Source of the DNA: JAVZLH01 sp049700435 | GTDB lineage: Archaea > Thermoproteota > Bathyarchaeia > Bathyarchaeales > Bathycorpusculaceae | Length of the DNA stretch: 64,000 nt | Assembly: GCA_049700435.1 (NCBI GenBank) | Contig: JBNAVK010000003.1 | Location: forward strand, 1 to 64,000 | Direction of reading: 5' to 3' | Part shown: positions 1-7,827 of the stretch, piece after piece | Layout: the number at the start of each line of letters is the position of its first letter | How positions within the stretch are numbered: the first letter of the stretch is position 1 | Program-made: the position numbers and the translations under genes | The notes under the pieces: generated by a model | The model's database searches: none | What the model was told of the DNA's origin: nothing | The model's input: only the letters and a program-made list of their open reading frames with translations

Positions 1-139
1 TATCATTCCAATTTTTTACATAATACTCTAAGGCTTTGCGGGCTGTTTTACTTTCTATTTTTTCAGCTAAAATCTGGTTTTTGGCTTCTTTAAGAGCTTG
101 TGAGCTTTTTTGATGTAGAATTTCCAAGACTTTGAACAT
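1..139 (-). CDS. N-terminus of an unrecognised protein, cut by the window edge
   Basis: The complement strand opens with ATG at 139 and stays open to the window start, giving about 46 residues that begin MFKVLEILHQ and contain a charged helical stretch followed by ALEYYVKNWND. The start lies 34 bases after the stop of the prenyl reductase gene, so the two are probably one transcript. The EYYxxxW pattern after a helical N-terminus reminds me of archaeal polyprenyl synthetase-like proteins, which would fit a neighbour acting on prenyl chains, but the fragment is too short to assign. The open frame is fairly convincing, the function is a guess. Confidence 0.5.
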   Translation of the reverse strand, partial: MFKVLEILHQKSSQALKEAKNQILAEKIESKTARKALEYYVKNWND

Positions 140-173
140 TATTTTTTGTTTGTTTTGTTCCGTAGCTAACTTC

Positions 174-1274
174 TTATTTTTCAAAGTTTTCAACTTGTTT
201 TATCCATCTGCTCAGCTGGTTAAATAAATTTTTGGAGATGTACTGAAGCCATAAAAGAAATCCAAAGTTGCTATAAAATCTTAGAACTTTCTTCGCCCCG
301 TAGTATAATTCATTACCGTAGTCCCTTCGCCAGTACTTTTCAAAACGATTCATGTCGCCGTCTAAAAGTGCTGAACCACAGAGCATTCCTCCTCTCATAG
401 CATAATAAATGCCCGCCCCGCCTATGGGATTTACATGCCCAGCTGCATCACCAATTAACGCCCAATTATTGCCAGAACATGGCATGTCAAAAAATTCCTC
501 TTTCCATATGGTTGGCACCAAATGAGCAAAGAAATGGCCATCAAGAGTTTTTAACCGTCTTGCAGCCGGGTGTGAAGACATAAACTTATCTATTGACCTT
601 TTTAGTTTTTGTCCGTTTTTAATACTTCCAATACCCACATTTATGCTTGTCTTTTTTGGAAAGATCCATATGTAACCTCCCTCTTGAACATATTCACGTG
701 GATAATAAGTTTCTATAGCATTTTTAATGAATGCTTTTTCTATGTACTCGCTTGGACAGTAAAAATTGTAGCCCACGGTTGTGGCTAAGAATTGTCTGGG
801 AATAGGCCTAAGCAAGTATTTTCTCATAAGCGATGGGCAACCATCTGCACCTACAAGAGTTTTTACCTTTACATATCCACTCTTACTTGTTTTTAATACC
901 CAGTTGTTGTCTTTTTTCCTCACCTGAGTTACTTTTTCAGCGAAGAAAGTTACGCTTTTATTAATTAGCGCCCTTTGGAGCAAATAATAATCAAAATTCT
1001 TTCTTGAGACCAAAAACATAGGATGCTCAAAAGGTATTTTTATACGGAATTTAAATCTTTCAACCAACACCCACTTTACATTGTTTTCCAAAAGATCTTC
1101 GGGGACATCGAATTCATCAACGACTCTATCTTCGATGAGTCCTCCGCATGGCTTCTCCCTAGGATGAGAATGATCAAAAAGCACAACTTTAACTCCCGCC
1201 TCTCCCAGAACTTGCGCGCATGACGATCCTGCGACACCCGCTCCAACGACTCCAACATCAAAAGTGCGATTCAA
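174..1274 (-). CDS. geranylgeranyl reductase family FAD-dependent oxidoreductase
   Basis: A 366-residue flavoprotein of the geranylgeranyl reductase/BchP family. In archaea these enzymes saturate the prenyl chains of ether lipids or of isoprenoid precursors. The N-terminus carries the FAD-binding GxGxxG motif (GAGVAGSS, residues 11-18), followed by the family PCGG motif near residue 42 and the second flavin motif GDAAGHVNPIGG near residue 275. Length is typical. The start is TTG at 1274, supported by a GGGTGA ribosome site about 8 bases upstream; no ATG is available near the Rossmann motif. It is followed on the same strand by the truncated gene at the window edge. The family is clear, the exact prenyl substrate is not. 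Confidence 0.88.
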   Translation of the reverse strand: MNRTFDVGVVGAGVAGSSCAQVLGEAGVKVVLFDHSHPREKPCGGLIEDRVVDEFDVPEDLLENNVKWVLVERFKFRIKIPFEHPMFLVSRKNFDYYLLQRALINKSVTFFAEKVTQVRKKDNNWVLKTSKSGYVKVKTLVGADGCPSLMRKYLLRPIPRQFLATTVGYNFYCPSEYIEKAFIKNAIETYYPREYVQEGGYIWIFPKKTSINVGIGSIKNGQKLKRSIDKFMSSHPAARRLKTLDGHFFAHLVPTIWKEEFFDMPCSGNNWALIGDAAGHVNPIGGAGIYYAMRGGMLCGSALLDGDMNRFEKYWRRDYGNELYYGAKKVLRFYSNFGFLLWLQYISKNLFNQLSRWIKQVENFEK

Positions 1275-1399
1275 AGCCTTGCGTTCACCCTTTGTGTTTT
1301 TGCTCGTTATTAATTAACTAAGCTAAAACTTTTATTTAAGATAGCATTCTAGCGAATCTTTATGTCTGCACTCAAAAGCAATTGAAAAAGGGAAGTGTT

Positions 1400-1717
1400 C
1401 TAAAGATTGCCTAACTGCTCTTTTAGTATGTTGTGGTATGTGTTTATGTATGTTTTTCCTTTTTGGGTTATTGTGTACGTTTTTCTTGTTCTTCCTCCCT
1501 GCTGTTGTTTTTGGCTTTTCAAGAAGCCTTCGCGTTCAAGCTTGTTTAGGAGTGGGTATAATGCGCCGTGTCTTAGTCTAACGCCTGATGTGGCTTCTAT
1601 TTGCTTTTTTATTTTGTATCCCCACATTGGCTCTGCGTTTACCAGCTTCAGTATTTGGATGTCTAGTAGGTTTCTGGTTATGCGTTGAACAATTTCTTTC
1701 TTGAAGTTTTCCGCCAA
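1400..1717 (-). CDS. PadR-family transcriptional regulator
   Basis: A 105-residue winged-helix protein of the PadR family. The features are the LxxILKLVNAEPMWGYKIKKQI helix-turn-helix opening, the LRHGALYPLLNKLEREGFL recognition helix, and a wing ending in RKTYTITQKGK. The start is TTG at 1717 and no better start is visible upstream. A second PadR gene (1940-2359) is divergently transcribed 222 bases away, and the shared spacer carries repeats that look like operators, so auto- or cross-regulation is likely. Its target is unknown. PadR proteins usually repress membrane or multidrug-response genes. Confidence 0.85.
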   Translation of the reverse strand: MAENFKKEIVQRITRNLLDIQILKLVNAEPMWGYKIKKQIEATSGVRLRHGALYPLLNKLEREGFLKSQKQQQGGRTRKTYTITQKGKTYINTYHNILKEQLGNL

Positions 1718-1825
1718 TTTTTCACTCTCTTGGCTATGTTCTAGTTTTGACTTGTCTATGTTTTGGCTTATTTGATTTATGTATGAAATGGAATAGGCTG
1801 GTATGCTTTTTTATGCCTCTTTATG

Positions 1826-1865
1826 TTTGGTTTAAGCATGAACCTTTATATTTTGGTTTATGCAT
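1826..1865 (+). promoter_or_regulatory. TATA region framed by two near-identical 14-base direct repeats
   Basis: TTTGGTTTAAGCAT (1826-1839) and TTTGGTTTATGCAT (1852-1865) match at 13 of 14 positions and are spaced 26 bases apart. Between them is an AT-rich box, CTTTATATTTT (about 1843-1853), which is the best TATA candidate for the PadR gene starting at 1940. Repeats framing a TATA box are typical binding sites for an archaeal repressor. This is a reading of the sequence only. Confidence 0.45.
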
Positions 1866-1878
1866 TATAGAGACTTGA

Positions 1879-1902
1879 GATATGTCATGAAATAGACATA
1901 TC
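1879..1902 (+). promoter_or_regulatory. perfect inverted repeat, probable PadR operator
   Basis: GATATGTC (1879-1886) and GACATATC (1895-1902) are exact reverse complements separated by 8 bases. The core reads ATGT-N10-ACAT, close to the ATGT-N8-ACAT operator described for bacterial PadR. It lies about 25-50 bases downstream of the TATA box at 1843-1853 and 37 bases before the PadR start codon at 1940, where bound repressor would block initiation. Confidence 0.55.
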
Positions 1903-1939
1903 GTAGCTCCGTCCAACACAAATACAGAAGGGAAAAAAC

Positions 1940-2359
1940 ATGGCAAACAACACAAAAGAAGTTCAAATCAAATTAATGAAGGGCCTCCTAGACCTCATAA
2001 TACTCCAGTTCCTAAACACACAACCCATGCACGGCTACCAAATAATAACAAAAATACGCAGAACATTCGGCGTCTACTTCGGACCAAGCACAATCTATCC
2101 GCTCCTCGGCGCATTAGAAAAGAAGGGCTACGTGAAAAGCGAATGGAACATGAACAACGAACGCCCAAGAAAAGTCTACAAACTCACAAGCGAAGGACAA
2201 AACCTGCTAAACTTCACAGAAGACTCACTAAACATCATATGCAGAAAAATAGGCACGCCCGGAATACCAAAAGAAAACATCCTAGACGAAGAAATCTCGC
2301 AAACAGAGTTCCACCCAATGCTGAGAAAAATCGAACACTCAAAAGCCCGGCTAATTTAA
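1940..2359 (+). CDS. PadR-family transcriptional regulator
   Basis: A 139-residue winged-helix regulator with the PadR signature: LDLIILQFLNTQPMHGYQI helix-turn-helix, GPSTIYPLLGALEKKGYV recognition helix and a wing with RPRKVYKLTSEG. The ATG at 1940 has an AGAAGGG ribosome site 6 bases upstream. It diverges from the PadR gene at 1400-1717, which it resembles in the HTH region but exceeds by a 35-residue C-terminal tail. The reading strand is rich in A and C (AAC, CTA, CCC codons), unlike several neighbours. The deaminase gene begins 78 bases downstream and may be on the same transcript. Confidence 0.86.
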   Translation: MANNTKEVQIKLMKGLLDLIILQFLNTQPMHGYQIITKIRRTFGVYFGPSTIYPLLGALEKKGYVKSEWNMNNERPRKVYKLTSEGQNLLNFTEDSLNIICRKIGTPGIPKENILDEEISQTEFHPMLRKIEHSKARLI

Positions 2360-2437
2360 CCCCTCCAACCCTTCCTTATTTTCAACAACGCAACCTTTAT
2401 TCAAACCCACCCGCCTTTTCAATAAAACGGTGAAGAC

Positions 2438-3751
2438 TTGGAAAGGGCAGAAGCAGACATTCTCATTAAAGGCTGCACAATTCTGCCGATGGCTAATGAA
2501 AACCTAATACAAGACGGCTTAATCGCCATAAAAAACGGAAAAATAACCTTTATAGGCAAACGCGAAACAGCCCCCACCATAAAGGCAGACATAAAATTAG
2601 ACGCAAAGAAAAAATTGGCAATCCCAGGCTTAGTCAACTGCCACACCCACGTGCCCATGACATTGTTCCGCGGAATAGCCGAAGACAAACCCCTAGAAAA
2701 ATGGCTAAAAGAAGCTATATGGCCCCTTGAGGCGAAGCTTAAACCCCAAGACATCTACGTTGGCGCCCTCCTCGGATGCTTGGAAATGGCAAAAAGCGGA
2801 ACAACATGCTTCGCCGACATGTACTTCCACGAAGAAATGGTTGCAAGGGCGGTGGAAGAAAGCGGATTAAGAGCCGTTCTGGCAGAAGGAATAATAGAAG
2901 CTGGAGACAAAGCCAAAGGCGAAAAAATGCTTAAAAAAAGCCTAAACTTCGCCACAAAGTTTAATGAAAGCGCACATGGGCGAATAAAAACAATGCTTGG
3001 ACCCCACGCAGCTTACAGCCTTAGCCAAGAACTTCTTACAGAAATCGGCGAAAAAGCCTCTGAAATCAGCGTAGGCGTACACTTGCACTTGGCTGAGTCA
3101 AAAGCGATGTTTAGAGAATTTGAAAAAACTTTTGGATGCAGCGAAGCCGAGTTCCTGAGAAGAATAGGACTTTTGAAAAACCATGTTCTGGCTGCCCACT
3201 GCGTAAACCTATCAAAAAGGGACATGCACATGCTCGCTAAACACGGCGTTCACGTGGCTTATGTTCCAGTAGCTAACATGAAACTTGGTTTAGGCACAGC
3301 CAAAGCAGCTGATTTGATGCGCTTAGGCGTTAATGTTGGATTGGGAACAGACGGCCCCGCCAGCAACAACTCCCTTGACATGTTTGAAACCATGAAGTTC
3401 GGCGCCTTAGCTCAAAAACTCGTCTATAAAAATCCCACAGTCTTAACCGCCAATGAAGCCCTAAAAATGACAACTTTAAACGGAGCAAAAGCCTTAGGCT
3501 TTGAAAGCAGCATTGGCTCGTTAGAAGTTGGTAAAAAAGCGGACATAGTGCTGATTGACCTATCAAAGCCTCACCTTAAGCCTTCACATAACATTTACGC
3601 AAACATTGTCTATTCATCCCGTGGAAGCGACGTAGACACAGTTATTGTCGACGGAAAAATCCTTATGGAGAATAGGCAGGTCAAAACTTTAGATGAAGAC
3701 GCTGTCATGGAGAAGGCTGAGGCTGCCGCGTTAAATTTATTGTCGAAATGA
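2438..3751 (+). CDS. mtaD: methylthioadenosine/S-adenosylhomocysteine deaminase (amidohydrolase)
   Basis: A 437-residue amidohydrolase of the MTA/SAH deaminase (DadD/MtaD) family. It would hydrolyse the 6-amino group of methylthioadenosine, S-adenosylhomocysteine or 5-deoxyadenosine to the inosine form. Metal and catalytic motifs are in order: NCHTHVPMTL (HxH, near residue 68), HLHLAES near 213, AAHCVNL near 247 and GTDGPASNNSLDMFE near 305. Start is TTG at 2438 with a GGTGA ribosome site. The window also encodes a purine-nucleoside phosphorylase with a 6-oxopurine-type pocket (50658-51455), which would take the deaminated product. Family assignment is strong; exact nucleoside preference cannot be read. 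Confidence 0.88.
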   Translation: MERAEADILIKGCTILPMANENLIQDGLIAIKNGKITFIGKRETAPTIKADIKLDAKKKLAIPGLVNCHTHVPMTLFRGIAEDKPLEKWLKEAIWPLEAKLKPQDIYVGALLGCLEMAKSGTTCFADMYFHEEMVARAVEESGLRAVLAEGIIEAGDKAKGEKMLKKSLNFATKFNESAHGRIKTMLGPHAAYSLSQELLTEIGEKASEISVGVHLHLAESKAMFREFEKTFGCSEAEFLRRIGLLKNHVLAAHCVNLSKRDMHMLAKHGVHVAYVPVANMKLGLGTAKAADLMRLGVNVGLGTDGPASNNSLDMFETMKFGALAQKLVYKNPTVLTANEALKMTTLNGAKALGFESSIGSLEVGKKADIVLIDLSKPHLKPSHNIYANIVYSSRGSDVDTVIVDGKILMENRQVKTLDEDAVMEKAEAAALNLLSK

Positions 3752-3807
3752 GACAAATCTTATTTAACCGCATCTTCATTGTTTCTGTTCCAGCGTATGG
3801 TGCATGA

Positions 3808-4770
3808 ATGCCTCCAATAATTCAAATAATAAATCTAACAAAGAAATTCGGAAGCTTAGTAGCAGTTGATCACCTTAACCTAGACGTTGAAGAAGGGGAA
3901 ATTCTGGGGCTTTTAGGGCCAAACGGCGCTGGAAAAACAACAACAATCCTGATGATTGCAACGGTCATTAAACCAACAGATGGAACAGCCCTTGTAGGAG
4001 GTTATGACGTAAGAAAGGACCCGGACAAAGTGCGCGAGCTTTTGGGAATAGCCTTCCAAGAGCCAAAGATGCTTTGGGTAAGCACTCCTTGGGACATAGT
4101 AAACTGGCACGCCAAAGTCTGCGGGTTGCCCAAAGAGGAGAGGAAACGTAGAGTTAAGGAAGTGATGGATGCCTTAGAGATTTGGGAGTATCGCCACAGA
4201 AACGTTCACGCGCTTTCCGGAGGAATGCGTAAAAGAGTTGAAATAGCAAAGGTTTTGATTCAAAGGCCAAAAGTAGCCATCGTTGACGAGCCAACAGCTC
4301 AAATTGACGTTGTCGGCAAACATAAGATATGGAACATGCTTCGCAAGCTAAGAGATGAGGGAAGCACAATAATCCTTGCAACTAACGAACTTTACGAGGC
4401 TGATGTTCTCTCTAACCGCGTTGGAATAATGCATAGGGGCAAGCTGCTAGTTTGTGACACCCCTAAAAAACTGAAGGACAACATCGTGGGTGGCGACATC
4501 GTTGAGATTCAAATGGAAAACAACCCGTCGCCAAAAGTTGTCGAGGAAGTTAAAGGTTTAAGGGAAGTTGTAAACGTTGTTCAGGTCAATCCCTCAACTT
4601 TGCGCGTTTATTTGAATAAGGTAGAAGAGGTTATGCCGCGGATAATGAACATGCTAATGAAGAAGAAAGTGCAAATTTCCTCAGTCCGCATGAGCGAACC
4701 CAGCCTCGATGATGTCTTTGCTCATTACACGGGCTTAACCATTGAGGAAGCCCAAAAAGCGGAAGGGTAA
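3808..4770 (+). CDS. ABC transporter ATP-binding protein (DrrA/ABC-2 exporter type)
   Basis: A 320-residue ATPase that should power the two permeases directly downstream. It shows Walker A GPNGAGKTTT (near residue 38), the signature LSGGMRKRVEIAK (near 138) and Walker B VAIVDEPT. Two active-site loops are unusual. The D-loop reads AQIDV rather than SGLDP, and the H-loop reads LATNELYEAD, with asparagine where the switch histidine normally sits. The C-terminal ~90 residues form the extra domain usual in this subfamily. The ATG at 3808 follows a TATA-like CTTATTTAA near 3770. Substrate unknown; these systems often export lipids, drugs or peptides. Confidence 0.86.
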   Translation: MPPIIQIINLTKKFGSLVAVDHLNLDVEEGEILGLLGPNGAGKTTTILMIATVIKPTDGTALVGGYDVRKDPDKVRELLGIAFQEPKMLWVSTPWDIVNWHAKVCGLPKEERKRRVKEVMDALEIWEYRHRNVHALSGGMRKRVEIAKVLIQRPKVAIVDEPTAQIDVVGKHKIWNMLRKLRDEGSTIILATNELYEADVLSNRVGIMHRGKLLVCDTPKKLKDNIVGGDIVEIQMENNPSPKVVEEVKGLREVVNVVQVNPSTLRVYLNKVEEVMPRIMNMLMKKKVQISSVRMSEPSLDDVFAHYTGLTIEEAQKAEG

Positions 4771-4776
4771 ACTTAA

Positions 4777-5544
4777 ATGAAGAAGCTTTTGTGGGTGATA
4801 GAAAGAGACGTTCGCCTATTCTTTCAGTATAAATTCTTGTTGATTATGCGAGCCATATGGTTTGTTTCGCAAATAGCCCTTTTCGGACTGATAGCCTCTC
4901 GCATGATTAACATTCCAGACTATTTTCGCTATTATGTTGCCGGGCTTTCCGTAATGACGCTTTACTCGGCATCCATGTTTATAGGATTCGACATTTACGA
5001 AGAAGCGGAACACGGCGTCTTCGAGTACTTGCTCAGCCTCCCAGTCACGAGGAGGCAGCTGGTTCTTGGGAGGTCAATAGGTGGAGGTCTCCGCGCCTTC
5101 ATTTACGTTGGTCCGTTGATAGCCGTTTCGCTGTACGTCATCGGTGCAGTGAACCCGTTAAACTTTCTTGTGTCACTTTTTTCGCTTTTTCTTTTTGCCT
5201 TTGGCGTTTCAGGCATGAGCATAACCTTTGCGGTTGCAATAAAGTCCAGTGACCGCTTTGACATTTTGATGGGCGTTTTGGACGCTTTAATTGTGCGTTT
5301 AAGCACAGCAATGTACCCATTGGGGTTTGTGCAGGAGGCTAACCCGCTTTACGGTTGGGTTGCAGATCTTAATCCGGTCACGTTCGTTGCTGAGTTGTTC
5401 CGCTGGGGCACAGGGGTTGAAGCCATAATCTCCATAAGTAATCCGTTACTGCCCTTGCTTGGCGTAATCGCTTTCTTTTCCTTCTTCACTTTCGTAGGCG
5501 TAATCCTCTACGATAAACGCATAGAAGGCGGAGGTTGGCAGTAG
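4777..5544 (+). CDS. ABC-2 type transporter permease
   Basis: A 255-residue integral membrane protein with about six hydrophobic segments and a cytoplasmic N-terminus (MKKLLWVIERDVRLFFQYK), as in ABC-2 permeases. The LLSLPVTRRQLVLGRSIGGGLRAF stretch is the intracellular coupling region seen in this family. It starts 6 bases after the ATPase stop, with a GGAAGGG site inside the upstream gene, and its stop is followed at once by the second permease start, so the three genes form one translationally linked operon. It is paralogous to the next gene (shared LSLPxTR...GRxxxGGLRxxxY pattern), suggesting a heterodimeric pore. Confidence 0.85.
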   Translation: MKKLLWVIERDVRLFFQYKFLLIMRAIWFVSQIALFGLIASRMINIPDYFRYYVAGLSVMTLYSASMFIGFDIYEEAEHGVFEYLLSLPVTRRQLVLGRSIGGGLRAFIYVGPLIAVSLYVIGAVNPLNFLVSLFSLFLFAFGVSGMSITFAVAIKSSDRFDILMGVLDALIVRLSTAMYPLGFVQEANPLYGWVADLNPVTFVAELFRWGTGVEAIISISNPLLPLLGVIAFFSFFTFVGVILYDKRIEGGGWQ

Positions 5545-6327
5545 TTGCGGCACATTATTCAAATTTTGGAACATGACTTTAGAAACTTTTTCCGTTACAA
5601 ATGGTGGCTTGTGGGCTTAATCAGCATGAACCTCGCGGACCTGTTCATAATGGCGGTTGTCTACAATCGAATGCTAAGTCCAGAAATAACAGAGCAGATT
5701 CAAAGCTACTTTAATTTTTTCGCTCCTGGACTTGCGGTGACAGGGCTTTTTGCCTCTGCCTTTATGATTGGGCGTGAAATAAACATGGAGCGAAGAAATG
5801 AAGTGCACCATTACATGTTAAGTCTGCCAATGACTAGGTTCGAGCTTGCTTTTGGACGGGTGCTTTCTGGAGGTCTCCGCGGCATGATGTACATGGCGCC
5901 TCTGCTTTTGACATGCTTCATTTTCATAGGGTTTCCCTCTGCGGTGCAGCTTCTCGTGATTTTAGGTGCGCTCTTTGCTTTGGCTTTGGGGATTTCTGGC
6001 TTAAGCGTAGCCATTGCGGTATCCACATCAAGCCTAGAAAAATTCATCACTGCCCGGGGTTTGATCTATTATACCCTTTTCTTCTGCAGTAACGTCTTTT
6101 ATCCGCTTTCGCTTATTCAACAGCTTGGTGTTGAGGGAAAATTTCCCGCAATCTTAGTTGCTTTCGCCGAGGTTAACCCCTTAAGCAGCGCATCTGATAT
6201 GATTCGCTCTTTCCGCTTTGGCAATCCACCCTTCTCTTTTAACATGATTGTTAACGTTGTGGTTTTTTCATCTGTTTTTACGTTATGTGCCGTTTTTGCC
6301 TACATCAAACTGATGGAAAGGCATTGA
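5545..6327 (+). CDS. ABC-2 type transporter permease, second subunit
   Basis: A 260-residue membrane protein paralogous to the preceding permease: an N-terminal LEHDFRNFFRYKWW cytoplasmic segment, six hydrophobic segments and the MLSLPMTRFELAFGRVLSGGLRG coupling region. The TTG start at 5545 abuts the TAG stop of the previous gene, implying translational coupling. With the ATPase at 3808-4770 it completes a three-gene exporter. The substrate cannot be inferred from the sequence; no resistance or lipid gene is clearly in the operon. Confidence 0.85.
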   Translation: MRHIIQILEHDFRNFFRYKWWLVGLISMNLADLFIMAVVYNRMLSPEITEQIQSYFNFFAPGLAVTGLFASAFMIGREINMERRNEVHHYMLSLPMTRFELAFGRVLSGGLRGMMYMAPLLLTCFIFIGFPSAVQLLVILGALFALALGISGLSVAIAVSTSSLEKFITARGLIYYTLFFCSNVFYPLSLIQQLGVEGKFPAILVAFAEVNPLSSASDMIRSFRFGNPPFSFNMIVNVVVFSSVFTLCAVFAYIKLMERH

Positions 6328-6408
6328 AAGGTTAAGTTAAATTTATGAACTTGAATGTCGTATCTTTCTCTCCTTCCATCAGATTGGCTTGGTTTGAAGG
6401 TTAATCTA

Positions 6409-7767
6409 ATGAGTGAAGTGAAGACTTTCTTTGAACCGCAAAAGGTTTTGCTAGTCGGCTCAAGCAAAATACGCGAAGAAATGGGCATGACTTCGCCGAA
6501 GCTTTTCAAAAACGTCATTTACAACATGAGAAAGTTCTTCCGAGGAAAAACCTATGTTTTAGACATTGACGGAAAAGCTGGTTATAGAAGTTTGAAGGAA
6601 TTACCAGAAATCCCGGAGCTTGCGGTTTTGATGCTTCCGCCTAGGCAGTCAATTTTTCAATTGGAAAAATGCGCAAGGTTGGGCGTTAAAGCTTCGGTGG
6701 CTATCACGGGCGGATACAGCGACAGACAGCGTCAGCAACTGCTTAGGCTTAGGGATGATTATGGCGTTAGGATTCTGGGTCCAAACACGATTATGGGTGT
6801 GTTAAATACTGCTAATGGGTTGAACACCACTTTTGAAGGGAATATTATGCCAAAGAAGGGAAACATTGCGGTTATATCACAAAGTGGCGGGGTTGGCGCA
6901 TGTCTTCTGGATTGGGCATGCTTCCACAAGGTTGGCATAAGCAAATTTGCGTTTACGGGCGATAAGATAGACATTGACGATGTTGACTTGCTGCAGTACT
7001 TAAGCGAAGACCAAAACACGAAGGTTATATGCCTATACATGGAAGGAATAAAAAACGGCAGAAAGTTCATTGAAAAGGCAAGGGAAATCGTTAAGGAAAA
7101 GCCGATTCTAGCTTTGAAAGGTGGGACAACAGAGGAATCCGCCCGCAGAGCATTATCGCATACGGCTTCTATGGCTGGTTCCGACGAGATTTTTGCCGCT
7201 GCCTTCAAGAAGTCTGGAGTTGTAAGAGTTGAAGATGTGGAAGAGCTGATGAACGGCGCTGTCGCCCTCTCAAAGCAACCCCCAATGCGCGGCGACAACA
7301 TAGCCATAATAAGCAATGTTGGTGGTCCAGCAATCTTAGCTGCGGACGCTGTTGTAAAGAACGGACTAAAGCTTGCTGTTTTGTCGGGTAAAACTAGAAA
7401 GAAGATTGAGGCTGCATATCCAGGCGTGGACGCCGTTAACCCAATTGACCTGATAGCTGACGCTAGGGCTAAAAGATACGAGAAGGTTCTGGAGCTTGTG
7501 CTTTCAGACAGAAATGTTGATGGAGTTCTCGTGATAAACATGCTCAAATCATGCTTCTTTGAACCAGAAGACGCAAAAGTTATTCCAAAAGTGGCTGCGA
7601 AGCACCCTGAAAAACCCGTTGTGGATGTGCCCGCTGGAGGAGAAGATTTTGAGCTTGTTCGTAAGGCGATTGGCAAATCAAAAATTCCCCTTTACAACTT
7701 GCCGGAGAAAGCCGTAAAAGCTCTAAAAGTTTTGAGAACTTATGGCAGAATTCGTGGGAAACACTAA
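6409..7767 (+). CDS. ADP-forming acetyl/acyl-CoA synthetase, alpha-subunit type
   Basis: A 452-residue protein with a CoA-binding Rossmann domain (KVLLVGSS near residue 12) followed by the succinyl-CoA ligase-like domain. The motif ALSHTASMAG (His251) matches the histidine that is phosphorylated in archaeal ADP-forming acetyl-CoA synthetases. These enzymes convert an acyl-CoA, ADP and phosphate to the acid and ATP. The open frame extends 18 codons further upstream, but ATG at 6409 with a GAAGG site 9 bases before it, and a following FFEPQKVLLVG as in homologues, favours this start. The ATP-grasp beta subunit is not adjacent or elsewhere in the window, so it must be encoded elsewhere or the protein has diverged. 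Confidence 0.84.
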   Translation: MSEVKTFFEPQKVLLVGSSKIREEMGMTSPKLFKNVIYNMRKFFRGKTYVLDIDGKAGYRSLKELPEIPELAVLMLPPRQSIFQLEKCARLGVKASVAITGGYSDRQRQQLLRLRDDYGVRILGPNTIMGVLNTANGLNTTFEGNIMPKKGNIAVISQSGGVGACLLDWACFHKVGISKFAFTGDKIDIDDVDLLQYLSEDQNTKVICLYMEGIKNGRKFIEKAREIVKEKPILALKGGTTEESARRALSHTASMAGSDEIFAAAFKKSGVVRVEDVEELMNGAVALSKQPPMRGDNIAIISNVGGPAILAADAVVKNGLKLAVLSGKTRKKIEAAYPGVDAVNPIDLIADARAKRYEKVLELVLSDRNVDGVLVINMLKSCFFEPEDAKVIPKVAAKHPEKPVVDVPAGGEDFELVRKAIGKSKIPLYNLPEKAVKALKVLRTYGRIRGKH

Positions 7768-7827
7768 ATATATCTGGAGATAAGTGCAAAGTTCTATCTT
7801 GCGATAAACGCTTCCTTTGGTGGAAAA

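Noticed and set aside
6759..7676. Long 305-residue minus-strand frame
   Set aside because: Exact shadow of the acyl-CoA synthetase alpha-type gene; low-complexity Ser/Thr/Phe sequence with no domain.
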